Part shown: positions 12,001 to 16,210 of the stretch, in pieces
Layout of the letters: the number at the start of each line of letters is the position of its first letter
How positions within the stretch are numbered: position 1 is the stretch's first letter
Origin: Roseimaritima sp.
GTDB taxonomy: Bacteria; Planctomycetota; Planctomycetia; Pirellulales; Pirellulaceae
Assembly (NCBI GenBank): GCA_007124075.1
Contig: SLFV01000290.1
Location: 1 to 19,411, forward strand
DNA length: 19,411 nucleotides
Direction: 5' to 3'
Translations under genes and position numbers: made by a program
The notes under the pieces: model-generated
What the model was told of the DNA's origin: nothing
Seen by the model: only the letters and a program-made list of their open reading frames with translations
Databases searched by the model: none

Positions 12001-12871
12001 TCGCGTCGATTAGCTGCGCCACGGAGGTCTCGAAACCGGGTGCGGAGTTCAACTGGACACGAACGTTGTTCCCTTGAATCAACACGGCCGGTGACGCCGG
12101 ACCGAAAAAATTGCGTCGCTCAACAATCAATTCACGACCCCGCCCTTCGGCTCCACTGGTCGCCGACAGTACGCGGACCCGTACCGCACCCTCGGTGCCA
12201 AAATCGCTGACGGCCGATGCCGCGTTGGCTCCCCGCAACTCGACTTCCGAACCAGGCAGCGTCGTCGCCCCAATCGGATTGATCGATGCGCCCGCTAACT
12301 GGACGGCGGTGACCAACTGACTGGCTTGCGGATCATTCTGCAGCGCGGTGATCAATGCTCCCACAGTGGTCGCGCGAACCGGATTCCGGTTCAACTCTAC
12401 TGTGATCTGCCGGTCTTCCACCTGAATCAACGGCAGCGGAGAACCCGCCGGACGATCGCTAGAATTAAAAACCAGTCGCACTCCGTTCCCCGCAACCCCT
12501 GTGGGAACCGCGTTAAACTGGACCAGAACGTTACCACCGGTACCAAAATCATACGTCGTATCGGCGGATTCAAAGCGACCGTCCCCCCCGGCACGGGTCA
12601 CGCGGATTGCACCAAGCGATTCGGGATCGATTTCCGCCGCAGCATCAAACTGAAAAACCAGCTCGCGCGGTTGGTGCGTGATGCGTCCCCCATCGGTCAA
12701 CAAAGATCCTGCGTTGGGCTGGATGCCAATCAGCTCCGGACCGGCCAATAGTTGTCGCTGTTCCAGGGCCTCCAACAAACTACGCCGGTCCTGCCGCTGC
12801 CGCGACAGACGTACTCGATTAAAGACGGATTGGAATCGGGAACGACGATTGCCTGATTTACGGGTGGTCAT
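1..12871 (-). CDS. Giant multidomain surface/secreted protein with LEPR-XLL head (partial, no stop in window)
   Basis: One open frame of 4,290 codons runs from ATG at 12871 to the left edge without a stop when read through by eye. The start is supported by a GAGG Shine-Dalgarno 7 nt upstream and by the first residues: an Arg-rich head followed by LEQRQLL (36-42), the LEPR-XLL-type motif found at the N-terminus of giant planctomycete exoproteins. Modules seen, approximate residues: degenerate matrixin-like domain 600-755; PPC 1 788-896; DUF1565-like strand at 942 leading into beta-helix 1 to about 1260; FN3-like segment 1295-1340; beta-helix 2 1395-1735; Ca-binding-type loop D1738-D1748 (DTNNDGLLGGD); YLDEDV module about 1890-1935; PPC 2 2105-2400; PPC 3 2465-2595; propeller-like stretches 2664-2815 and 3190-3350; PPC 4 3660-3771; beta-helix 3 from about 4100. 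No cysteine and only 13 lysines were noticed. Likely exported, possibly adhesive or matrix-forming; its actual function is unknown. Confidence 0.9.
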   Translation of the reverse strand, partial: MTTRKSGNRRSRFQSVFNRVRLSRQRQDRRSLLEALEQRQLLAGPELIGIQPNAGSLLTDGGRITHQPRELVFQFDAAAEIDPESLGAIRVTRAGGDGRFESADTTYDFGTGGNVLVQFNAVPTGVAGNGVRLVFNSSDRPAGSPLPLIQVEDRQITVELNRNPVRATTVGALITALQNDPQASQLVTAVQLAGASINPIGATTLPGSEVELRGANAASAVSDFGTEGAVRVRVLSATSGAEGRGRELIVERRNFFGPASPAVLIQGNNVRVQLNSAPGFETSVAQLIDAINGNPQASQMLFLELQAGHPDTLLGNRPTNYSPLVLAGARDVDVIPGFVGLGSSPREVVFRFAEPLPDDRYQVTIVGEGSQALQSVDGDPFNNGNNFGLEFNLDLGPRVLAVVPEPTRRQPNGSLSPEVGVIEVHFNNDTLDPELAEDPRFYQLYFTRNTVSGNDDVLVLPTGVTYSSVTNIATLQFAQPLARTPDPLNPASFLTGAARLRVGQIAEAAHRANQLVPQEFTLGEVEPGDSFATALDLSQTFDTTGSLPQALTLRSEIFNTTPFGLDMPGGPNVPGVSRIRPEDPSRLDRIVPLDYLRRGPDRLDGITTISYDFPSSFLGDDPNQPGQTNTRTYFNVITEEQKQRVREAIHLFSEHLGIQFVETSGTPVGDFSFSVVVGDLAGAEPSAVSGPGGLAVVTRDRTGDGRPDLGVMDFQDFDSSLDDRFGGPFFRGAMLLVGQMLGFGFADDLPQPVTQSTASIFAPGNANEPAFPSPSDIVNGQYMYRPDSTDIDLYRFQIAQRGSVSIQTIAERLPQTSLLDSTLRLFRQLPGGTWEEIAANDNYFSRDSLIELDLNPGTYVVGVSASGNDEYNPVISGTGFGGRSEGPYQLRMQFTPASPGAALSDSGLNATSAGAPTALDGNADGSPGGLFNFWFVPADPTTTLYVDKAAPTLGSGTTSNPFRNLKDAISAAQPGQTIRVVANGGADGLVHTKEDNLAYQIGVDSLGNELPDGRSLVVPRGVNLVIDAGVIFKMRNSRVGVGSTAPTVDISGSSLQILGTPTLLDATGQPVRDSEGNLVPGSVIFTSYNDDTVGRGNTPQFTPTPRSGDWGGIDFRGDLDARDPARVNLEDEGIFLNHIQFADLRFGGGAVSVDGRTVAVSPIDMAITRPTIVYSRISSSADAAISATPDTFKETRFDAPEFQAAERFIVDYDRAGPMVHGNQVVGNSINGLFIRVVTRAGSTLQPLTVQARWDNIDIPHVLTENLVIQGQPGGAIADSNAPSALLISLQPASGTELTAGSYAYRVTNVDAGGQESAPSAQTLPITLATAGAVRLSQLPTVAPGSGFVGRRLYRATITVDPTTGDVVTGPFQQVAQLNASSTTFIDRNPNPGAPLIEQAIALRSRPDARLKIDPGLVLKMETARIEARFGANLLAEGVEGLPVVFTSLEDQRYGGSGTFDTNGRGDFFDFEAGDWAGIYVGQGAAASLDHAVIAGGGGTARIEGGFASFNAIEVHQANLRLANSRLERNADGRLIDAGERVGRGNNAAGTIFGRFSTPVIVNNQVVDGEGPALSFDINSLNFNNIEDRGRATGRLDAFPAVGNSGPLVRGNRLDNNGTNGMQVRGGELATRGVWDDYDIVHVVRDTIEIPNQFVHGGLLMKSDPRGSLVVKFEDDQEPAGIVVGGNLMTAADQLRAIPDRIGGALQIVGQPDFPVVLTTLADDFAGAGFTPGGLPSLDTNNDGLLGGDLSQSMQPGERPLLPTVPQVNRGTLIDNNVDINTVGYFSADIGNGGQVVSSGVTVLDAETEAVLANRDFIFAHTTYVIVGNTGTTLADTTITQPATLIANDLVESRGTFNGPNGPVNWTVQSYFLSGIATLFTTLDLESVEGELGDIRVISYLDEDVVVDPDPEVAGFETDILYTVGTPGLPDFRAFTIDSLRRVGFSHGGFYSNDGVNQENANFLGWSADLFPLLEAQIANGSVPLSIAGAINTDNLPPAPDPDFGVVYGPGDVTTAFGWGTNPLASTSRITAFLDLIPEEPGDQDRIQAGLWNGITIREAASDRNVVAITENESAQAMAPGTNNIPGQAQFLGQLAPNEFSGDENRRLGFVISGRLAAPHDIDVYSFIGQAGTQVWLDIDRTPNSLDAILELVDANGNILALSNSSLAEEADPSLLFVSDRLDPDSVRPMAEVSERTETQVFTISNDLDDVVGGFVELGLFGQEETVSIPSNIFLSNPAVALQNAINQTFGEQLGRVEVSLARRQTPQFDPANPAVILRAGDAYVFEVRFDNRRFLGSDVPNLLMDTSELATPAGGTVTVEFQEVIDTFALQDQFSTNPRDPGMRLILPGEVGTQNLYHVRVRSSNAATPADAANLLDPARVRDGLTRGPYELQIRLREQDEVPGTQIRFSDIRYARTGLQIIGQPFRSPLLGEEYESAGENNTFEEAQRLGPFGVEANAESERLSGPLNSDQLSKSIAGQLDDIDDLDWYRFDVQYERLTRDGAPLFFSAIFDLDYADNFARADMAFYVFDESGTLIMTAGDSNIADDQPRFGMGVDSTDLGRGSAGTGDPFLGTVELSEGTYYVAIAHQSRVPAQLDQFSVVNPVNPLLRLEPVDSIQRIAEDRIGSSGGGTAAVPVVPLLFDPSTSILPYTLNDVMLYTIGSAGGGSQTVELNNPFTGQNYGSVGLASGDFADFAFMPNGELFAFNRALFSAGGPSDAGVQYQRISSETGAATAIGPTGIETYQVVFTEDGPSVVRSNTGVHPEAMAFRDNGLGFFVGNRIPAFGPDYTQNLVYMFNPQTGAAFSGDVGDRIVRTIVVGGEEIEIDERAQGAGTQIRERGHIETRIIDAAGNPLNPDTAPRNQFNVLRPTVVDALGNTTINITDGTTFTITSATGTPFTFEMDSGYDFVFRHDAEQGFHVVDGDQFVITTAAGPITYEFKTGPVLTVEPALVTNGAGVEITDQNGVTRRFEFDNNGVVTPGSTGVPLRDLTGTRISNDAVLENLIAAINRADFAVQASVTISSGRVHLSHDSQTTLPVVNGLGLGVEGNYESTPGLESNRILINEDATRQELAAAIAAVVRDGVEVESVGNRIAFSGATSVDFNALQLRGVILQQIGTPGALNPGRILVPFSIADRDIDVALRIATAINDANLNGISATASGRAVSLTDALVTRQGLGEGFEIVGVSPGGTITGIAFVGSVMYAVSNAGGLYRVNNPTGHFQGNIGQYVGSATDLVGIPFTGLTVGPRNVDGGRYADLLFGTTSDGRVYAFNTDGVLQPVFSGGRTNIDIDDNGAVRGIAFSTLDRNLWHVTENRGDDPGHGINPLFNGTREGSAGGNSLYFGYSSEAFDQFTSPGFSPVAVPRQDGQPLENTYNFPGGAHGVIESNPFSLVGYSAADQPFLYFNYFLESDRSVDPEGQDAFRVYVIAEDGSEVLVATNATFRGPLVNDDEYDHPSPGAGNRQAVQQVFDGTNSWRQARVPLELFAGQSNLRLRMEFSTAGLIDSGTTAIRSVPGSQLSNGQTLTVAGQTFQLQFGTSLVMPPGSILAAFYQQADGDVPGSAPDTRITVDVGGVTFVLNDGNRNVDTDAGEVDVLLFNSAIIGARPLERLSAAEIAAQLAAVIEAHPPQPLVNLSFNTSVEPNNTLVLATPVPTSLGGVQIRGTGTIGDVRDIDLLRLDLAPGSQLTAQAEAIDGLGFNTRLRLFDAEGNELVGSATIPLTYTAVNSETVFLGISSFGNATYNPRVEGSGSDGTLGSYILDLEIAPELGLVTVDNRIELLSDLPVGLPGDSPLGLVVGQATQGTPVLINSGMTAEEVAEALREAMASVLSGGITTAFGAGGTLINFAGLAVNDPGPFPVAGNRYGDRFGDLGAGRAANNAFEGVYIDDIIIGFAERGEIATGGTLNTEFIVDPALGLTNPAREITGPTTGSYQLEIRDASEYVQSLTASPFRVFDTNDRLADGQTITALPAIGLIDGASFTLSDGNSAITFEFDLVEAGTGVQPGNVRIPYTLEFVVPGTATINPFTGLPIPGTGVVRPQTASEVAASIVQAINRSDVQLVLNVSALPASGIDTIADPRINLFGTSAVDNNGGGLASVVRSVGRGDANRRRDAQGVIMIESSRFLFNSEYGIDIHHGLTAEVAGEETQSLVRYPRNLVELNTEALVPGVTVQSNVLAFNNFGGIRVSGIETQETGRDPVPFDRIINNTIIGGVVTPGVTAPADTFGNVLFPLGALSFADRVVSYNPDAGGGPAPDPELQNTAALLGPPRATGMGVEPTDGSSTLSLGF
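1558..1900 (-). other. PPC domain 4 of the giant protein
   Basis: Residues about 3660-3771. GTIGDVRDIDLLRLDLAPG, NTRLRLFDAEGNEL, ETVFLGISSFGN and GSYILDLEI match the opening, middle and closing strands of a PPC domain. It lies between short DG/AIN repeat modules. Confidence 0.65.
5088..5480 (-). other. PPC domain 3 of the giant protein
   Basis: Residues about 2465-2595. SIAGQLDDIDDLDWYRFDV opens the domain and LSEGTYYVAIAHQS closes it, with a MAFYVFDESGTLI middle strand. This is a typical PPC beta-sandwich pattern. It is followed by a Pro/Gly-rich linker leading to a propeller-like segment. Confidence 0.65.
6270..6560 (-). other. PPC domain 2 (N-terminal half) of the giant protein
   Basis: Residues about 2105-2200. 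ISGRLAAPHDIDVYSFIG, AGTQVWLDIDRT and LDAILELVDANGNILALS give the first half of a PPC sandwich. The expected closing strands do not follow immediately: they appear near 2341-2400 (LYHVRVRSSN and GPYELQIRL), so the domain seems to be interrupted by roughly 150-170 residues. Confidence 0.65.
7660..8690 (-). other. Beta-helix 2 and adjoining Ca-binding-type loop of the giant protein
   Basis: Residues about 1395-1748. It repeats the style of the first helix: LKIDPGLVLKMETARIEAR, LPVVFTSLEDQRYGG, GDWAGIYVGQG, NSRLERNADG, then a VWDDYDIVHVV element around W1634. The segment ends in DTNNDGLLGGD (1738-1748), which fits the DxNxDGxxxxD calcium-binding loop. Calcium binding is inferred from the motif only. 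Confidence 0.55.
9090..10050 (-). other. DUF1565-like strand and right-handed beta-helix 1 of the giant protein
   Basis: Residues about 942-1260. It opens with TLYVDKAAP and NPFRNLKDAISAAQPGQTI, the layout of DUF1565-type beta-helix starts. It continues with VIDAGVIFKMR, GSVIFTSYNDDT and GDWGGIDFRGDL, and ends with a RWDNIDIPHVL element at about 1252. Alternating hydrophobic strands with Asn/Gly turns suggest a pectate-lyase-like right-handed helix. No catalytic residues could be identified, so a structural or adhesive role is more likely than an enzymatic one. Confidence 0.6.
10184..10510 (-). other. PPC domain 1 of the giant protein
   Basis: Residues about 788-896. Signature DIDLYRF at 790-796, then LLDSTLRLFRQ, ANDNYFSRDS, LNPGTYVVGVSASG and a closing GPYQLRMQF. 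This is the bacterial pre-peptidase C-terminal (PPC) beta-sandwich, normally attached to secreted peptidases and involved in secretion or substrate and matrix binding. It directly follows the degenerate protease fold, as in intact family members. Confidence 0.8.
10610..11070 (-). other. Matrixin/zincin-like domain with erased active site (pseudoprotease) in the giant protein
   Basis: Residues about 600-755. The domain begins with a SYDFPSSF strand and a DPNQPGQTN stretch, then a helix starting at EEQKQRVREAIHLFSEHLGIQF. This is the layout preceding the catalytic helix in planctomycete matrixin-type domains. The expected HExxHxxGxxH position reads LLVGQMLGFGF (735-745): His, Glu, His and His are replaced by Leu735, Leu736, Gln739 and Phe745, while the structural Gly742 and the following DDLP remain. 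The fold assignment rests on pattern similarity recalled from the family; loss of the zinc ligands is seen directly. PPC domain 1 follows, as is usual for secreted peptidases. Confidence 0.65.
12735..12871 (-). other. LEPR-XLL-type N-terminal head of the giant protein
   Basis: Residues 1-45 are strongly basic (RRSRF, RLSRQRQDRR) and end in SLLEALEQRQLLAG. This matches the LEPR-XLL pattern known at the extreme N-terminus of very large planctomycete and related proteins, with Gln replacing the Pro. The motif is thought to act in export or sorting in place of a standard signal peptide, but its mechanism is not established. It fixes the start of the coding region and supports the planctomycete assignment. 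Confidence 0.75.
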
Positions 12872-12878
12872 TAACCAT

Positions 12879-12884
12879 CCTCTT
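12879..12884 (-). promoter_or_regulatory. Ribosome binding site of the giant gene
   Basis: The minus strand reads AGAGG followed by ATGGTTA and then the ATG at 12871, a good Shine-Dalgarno core at about 7 nt spacing. The overlapping ATG inside the spacer is in another frame. This supports 12871 as the true start. Confidence 0.6.
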
Positions 12885-13029
12885 TCAAGACCATTGCTGG
12901 TCGGTGGGAGAAAATCTTGCGGAAAAGCTGATAAACAAACGATCGATCACTCGGCCCCCAATTGGCTCTATTTCATTTCGGAAACAGAAACATAGGGCAA
13001 TTAGGCAAAATACACAGATTGCATCCTGG

Positions 13030-13057
13030 ATTCTAATTACGGGCTTTTAATTGGCAA
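13030..13057 (-). promoter_or_regulatory. Candidate sigma70 promoter for the giant gene
   Basis: On the minus strand TTGCCA (13057-13052) is followed after 16 bp by TAGAAT (13035-13030). Each hexamer differs from consensus at one position. Transcription would start near 13022, giving a leader of about 150 nt before the ATG at 12871. This is prediction from sequence alone; planctomycete promoters are not always consensus-like. Confidence 0.35.
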
Positions 13058-13196
13058 CGAAAATCAATAAGACTGCTAGGATTGCCGCGTGGGATGAGGG
13101 TCGTAGCGTTTGCACCAACCAGTCCGCGCGTGCGACATTGGACGGTGGGGCCGGGCAAAAAGTTCCGTCTTACGGAGCACCCTGGTCGCTACGGCA

Positions 13197-14264
13197 TTAG
13201 AACTGCCATGCGAATTGAAACAGCAACGCGTCCCCGAAGTCGACTTTTGCAGGTTGCTGCTCGTATTCCAACTGCCTGGAAAATGCATAACCAAATTCAA
13301 TCGAAAAACCGCGATTCCCTGGGCGAATTGTTTCATACCCCAGCACTACCCGGAGGTCCCGGATCGTCATTTCGTCGGTTGTCTTGTCGGCACGCTTGAC
13401 GGCATACGTGTTGCCACCCAAAATGCCACCCAGGTAACACCAACCTTCGGCTTTGCCCCCCTCTTTCCACAGTCGCCGAGAAATACGTGGCCTTGGGATC
13501 GTCGCGTCGACGCACCACCAGGAGTTTGGCTTCCAAGTAAATCCGGCTGCGGGCAGCACCGGCAGATCGCTGCGATCAAGGTACAAGACCCCGGCTGACC
13601 ATGTCCAGTGCGGGCTTTTCTTCCAGCTAACCAGCGCTAACCCAAGGAATCGGAACGCGTTACGGCTGGTCCGAAAATCGCTGCGGACCGCGGGTGTCGC
13701 CAACAGTGTGGTCGACCAACGCTCGCTCCACTGGTTGCGATTGAACAGTAGGATCCCCGTGTCATACAGTGTGCCCGGCAAGTCAGTGGACGTGACTCCC
13801 GACAACTGCTCCGAACGAAAGTACGGCCGGATCGCCAAAACATGGTCCATGCCACCCAGTGGGATCGCGAACTGCAGACGCAGTTCCTGTGATCGTTGAC
13901 GCAGCCGATCCGCACCACCTCCTAGGTCCCACAACGCTCCCGCCAGGAATTCGCCTCCCTGGTAAAGCTGATTGCGGAAGCGAGGAATTTCTACGTCCGG
14001 ATCGGGCTGGACGGTGTACGGGGCCAAGGCAACCGGATAATCCGCCAAAGGTGTTTCCAAGCCGGGAAACTCGGCGATCGGCAGCCCTTCAGGGGGATCC
14101 ACATGGGGGTAAAGTGGTTCGCCAAAAAGGTCGGTCAATCGTGGTTCATCCCCCGGGCAAGTCGCGATCCAGGGAGAGCAAACAACCAAAATCCAAGCGA
14201 TTATTGCCCAGCCATTGCTAACCGCACGTCGAAAGGGGGGGGTACCCCCGGTAAGACCCCGCAA
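13197..14264 (-). CDS. Putative outer-membrane beta-barrel protein (DUF6268-like?), unknown function
   Basis: The open frame reaches back to an ATG at 14459, but that would overlap the kinase coding region by about 140 bp. I prefer the TTG at 14264, giving 355 aa. From there the N-terminus is basic (RGL...PPFRRA), then hydrophobic (WAIIAWILVVCSPWIA), then TCPGDEPRL, which fits a signal peptide. The mature part has many alternating amphipathic strands (VLAIRPYFRSEQLSG, WSTTLLATPAVRS, WTWSAGVLYLDRSD, EFGYAFSRQLEYE) and ends in WQF, a C-terminal aromatic residue typical of outer-membrane barrels. It resembles planctomycete DUF6268-type proteins, from memory and with low certainty. It starts 55 bp after the kinase stop, so co-transcription is likely. 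No good Shine-Dalgarno precedes the TTG, so the start is uncertain. Confidence 0.7.
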   Translation of the reverse strand: MRGLTGGTPPFRRAVSNGWAIIAWILVVCSPWIATCPGDEPRLTDLFGEPLYPHVDPPEGLPIAEFPGLETPLADYPVALAPYTVQPDPDVEIPRFRNQLYQGGEFLAGALWDLGGGADRLRQRSQELRLQFAIPLGGMDHVLAIRPYFRSEQLSGVTSTDLPGTLYDTGILLFNRNQWSERWSTTLLATPAVRSDFRTSRNAFRFLGLALVSWKKSPHWTWSAGVLYLDRSDLPVLPAAGFTWKPNSWWCVDATIPRPRISRRLWKEGGKAEGWCYLGGILGGNTYAVKRADKTTDEMTIRDLRVVLGYETIRPGNRGFSIEFGYAFSRQLEYEQQPAKVDFGDALLFQFAWQF

Positions 14265-14319
14265 GGGAACTAGAAAATCGCAAATTTGGATCGTGGCAGA
14301 ACTCTGTTTCGACTTGCGG

Positions 14320-15984
14320 TCAGGCCAGCGTATCGTGAGAGGAGAGCGGTAATCGCGTTTCTGGACGATCGTCCAGAGGCGGGGGGAGAAAAATTCGCAG
14401 CACGGCACCCCCTCCCTCACGATCGTCAACCTCGATTCGTCCGCCATGTTCGTCAACAATTTTCTTACTTACGGGCAACCCTAATCCTGTACCCCTCGCG
14501 CCCTTACCTGATTCGAAGGGAGAAAAAATCTTTTGACGATCTTCCGCTGGGATCCCCGGACCATTGTCCGCAACCTGGAAGACAACCTCGCCCGCGGAGG
14601 TTGCTAGCGTGGAAACCACCACCTGTGGTCGTTCGGACGCGCAGGCGGCATCGATTGCATTGGTTACCAAGTTTAGGATCGCCCGATGTAGTGCATCCGG
14701 ATCAAAAAAAGCAACCGGTAAATCCGGATCAGGCAAAAAAATCAGTTCACACTCCAATTCGCTAGCACGCGAACGCATCAATTCGACCACTTCCGCAACG
14801 GTTTCCCGCAAATCGGCTATTTGTTTTTCCGGCTGGCGTTCCTTGCTGAACGACAGCATATCCATAACCAAATTGGAAATCCGTTCCTGATTCCTTTCCA
14901 CCATCGACCAACCGCGCCGGACGGCATCCTGGTCCTCACGCTGCAACCCTGCATCGATCAAATAGCTCCCCCCGCGGATCCCCTGTAAGATATTTTTGAT
15001 GTGATGCGAAAGATTGGCGATCGTTTGCCCCATCACTGCCAGCCGCTCGCTTTGCATCATCGCGGAGTAGTAATACGTATCCTCGATCGCAAGCGCGGCT
15101 TGATATCCGATCGCCGTCATCAGTCGCAAGTGATTGTCATCAAAACGACCCACCTGGCCGTCCCGAATCAAGGCACCCGAACTTGTGTAGGTGTCGACAT
15201 ACATTGCTCCAACAATGCTATACCGACCCTGCAGAGGTACGCATAATGCCTCGCGGACCCCCCCCTGTACGATGGACTGCCCGGCATCCCAGCGCAAGTC
15301 CTCTTTCGCGTCGCTGGTGCGGACACCTTCTTTATTTTCCAACACGTAGTCCAAGATCGTGCGGCTGATCGCCAACGTTTCTACCTGGTCGCCTGGTTGA
15401 CGATCGATCCTGGCTGTTGGCTGCAATTCCCCCGACTCGGGATCCGCCAGCATGATGCAGCCCCGATCGGCCACCACCCAGTCGAAAACCAGTTGTAAAA
15501 CTCGCCGCAGCAGTTCGTCCAGGTCACTTGTCCGCCCCACGGCCAACGCGGTCAGGTACATCACCTCCAAAGATCGATCACCGCTGGCTGCCGAAACCGA
15601 CAAATCGGACGACGACACGATCCGGGAAAAATCGCTTTCGGCCGCTTGTTGAACGATGTCCACATGATGTGTTGCTTCGATCGATTGCGGTTGACGGGAA
15701 CCGGTAAAAATCAACAAGGTTTGGCCAATCTGAATCCGGTCGCCGCTGGTCAGGCGATGCTGGTCGACCTTTGCGCTATTGACTTCGGTGCCATTGCTGC
15801 TTCGTAAATCGTGCAAAGTGAACGCGATTCCATCCTCGGAAATTAACGCTGCGTGCTCACGCGACACCTCGCTGTCGAGCAACTGAAACGTGCTCCGCGG
15901 GTCACGACCGATCGTCTGCCGGCCTTTGGACAACTGAAAGTGCCGACCCTGATCACGGCCACGAATGACAAACAGAGACGCCAT
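14320..15984 (-). CDS. FHA-GAF sensor histidine kinase
   Basis: 554 aa from ATG at 15984. I chose this start because the FHA domain begins at once (MASLFVIRG); a longer frame to 16278 adds 98 residues with no domain character and fills the divergent promoter region. An AAGGA lies about 13 nt upstream. FHA domain about 1-95: GRDPRS 26-31, SREH 41-44 and SSNG 62-65 are the phosphothreonine-recognition residues. GAF domain about 145-305. Kinase core: H-box LSHHIKN 325-331 with likely phospho-acceptor His327; N-box NLVTNAIDA 438-446; G1 DNGPGIP 473-479; F-box FSPF 487-490; G2 GTGLGL 498-503. There is no transmembrane segment, so it is cytosolic. It would autophosphorylate in response to a GAF ligand or an FHA-bound phosphoprotein. 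No response regulator lies in the window, so its partner is unknown. Confidence 0.92.
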   Translation of the reverse strand: MASLFVIRGRDQGRHFQLSKGRQTIGRDPRSTFQLLDSEVSREHAALISEDGIAFTLHDLRSSNGTEVNSAKVDQHRLTSGDRIQIGQTLLIFTGSRQPQSIEATHHVDIVQQAAESDFSRIVSSSDLSVSAASGDRSLEVMYLTALAVGRTSDLDELLRRVLQLVFDWVVADRGCIMLADPESGELQPTARIDRQPGDQVETLAISRTILDYVLENKEGVRTSDAKEDLRWDAGQSIVQGGVREALCVPLQGRYSIVGAMYVDTYTSSGALIRDGQVGRFDDNHLRLMTAIGYQAALAIEDTYYYSAMMQSERLAVMGQTIANLSHHIKNILQGIRGGSYLIDAGLQREDQDAVRRGWSMVERNQERISNLVMDMLSFSKERQPEKQIADLRETVAEVVELMRSRASELECELIFLPDPDLPVAFFDPDALHRAILNLVTNAIDAACASERPQVVVSTLATSAGEVVFQVADNGPGIPAEDRQKIFSPFESGKGARGTGLGLPVSKKIVDEHGGRIEVDDREGGGAVLRIFLPPPLDDRPETRLPLSSHDTLA

Positions 15985-16210
15985 GATCGTTTTGCAATCC
16001 TTTTCTTCGTTCGTACCGGGCCCATGACGAGCCCCCCCATCCCCGACGCTGCACGACGGGACCTCATGATAACGGTTTTGCAACGCATTGTGGAATTGGG
16101 AAAAGCTACCTGTTGCGTCGTTTTTATGAGCTATGTTTCCGTAATAACGCATTCTTCCAGCAGATGCGTCACCAAAATTTACACGGGAAACAAAGTCGGG
16201 ATAACACCAC
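15985..16210. promoter_or_regulatory. Divergent intergenic region between kinase and Tad operon
   Basis: This 226-bp gap lies between two start codons facing away from each other, so it must hold promoters or leaders for both units. It contains a C7 tract (16032-16038) near the kinase side and an A/T-rich block at about 16090-16160. I could not find a -35/-10 pair close enough to consensus to call for either direction, nor a sigma54-type GG/GC pair. Confidence 0.6.

Larger units (their letters stand above)
12872..13196. other. Intergenic leader upstream of the giant gene
   Basis: This 325-bp gap lies between the stop of the barrel-like gene and the giant gene's ATG. The part at 12960-13080 is visibly richer in A/T than the flanking coding DNA, fitting a promoter and leader. 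No convincing intrinsic terminator with a T-run was seen after the barrel-like gene. Short open frames here have no recognisable product. Confidence 0.6.

Noticed and set aside
1..12871. Tandem-repeat or CRISPR-like DNA structure in the giant gene
   Set aside because: The repeated modules are recognisable only at protein level; no regular direct DNA repeats with spacers were seen.
13100..13190. GTAGCG ... CGCTAC inverted repeat downstream of the barrel-like gene as a terminator
   Set aside because: Only 6 bp of pairing with a loop of roughly 75 nt and no T-run; too weak to call.
14265..14459. Upstream ATG at 14459 as start of the barrel-like protein
   Set aside because: It would overlap the well-supported C-terminus of the kinase by about 140 bp and put 65 low-quality residues before the signal peptide. 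It cannot be fully excluded because the alternative is a TTG.
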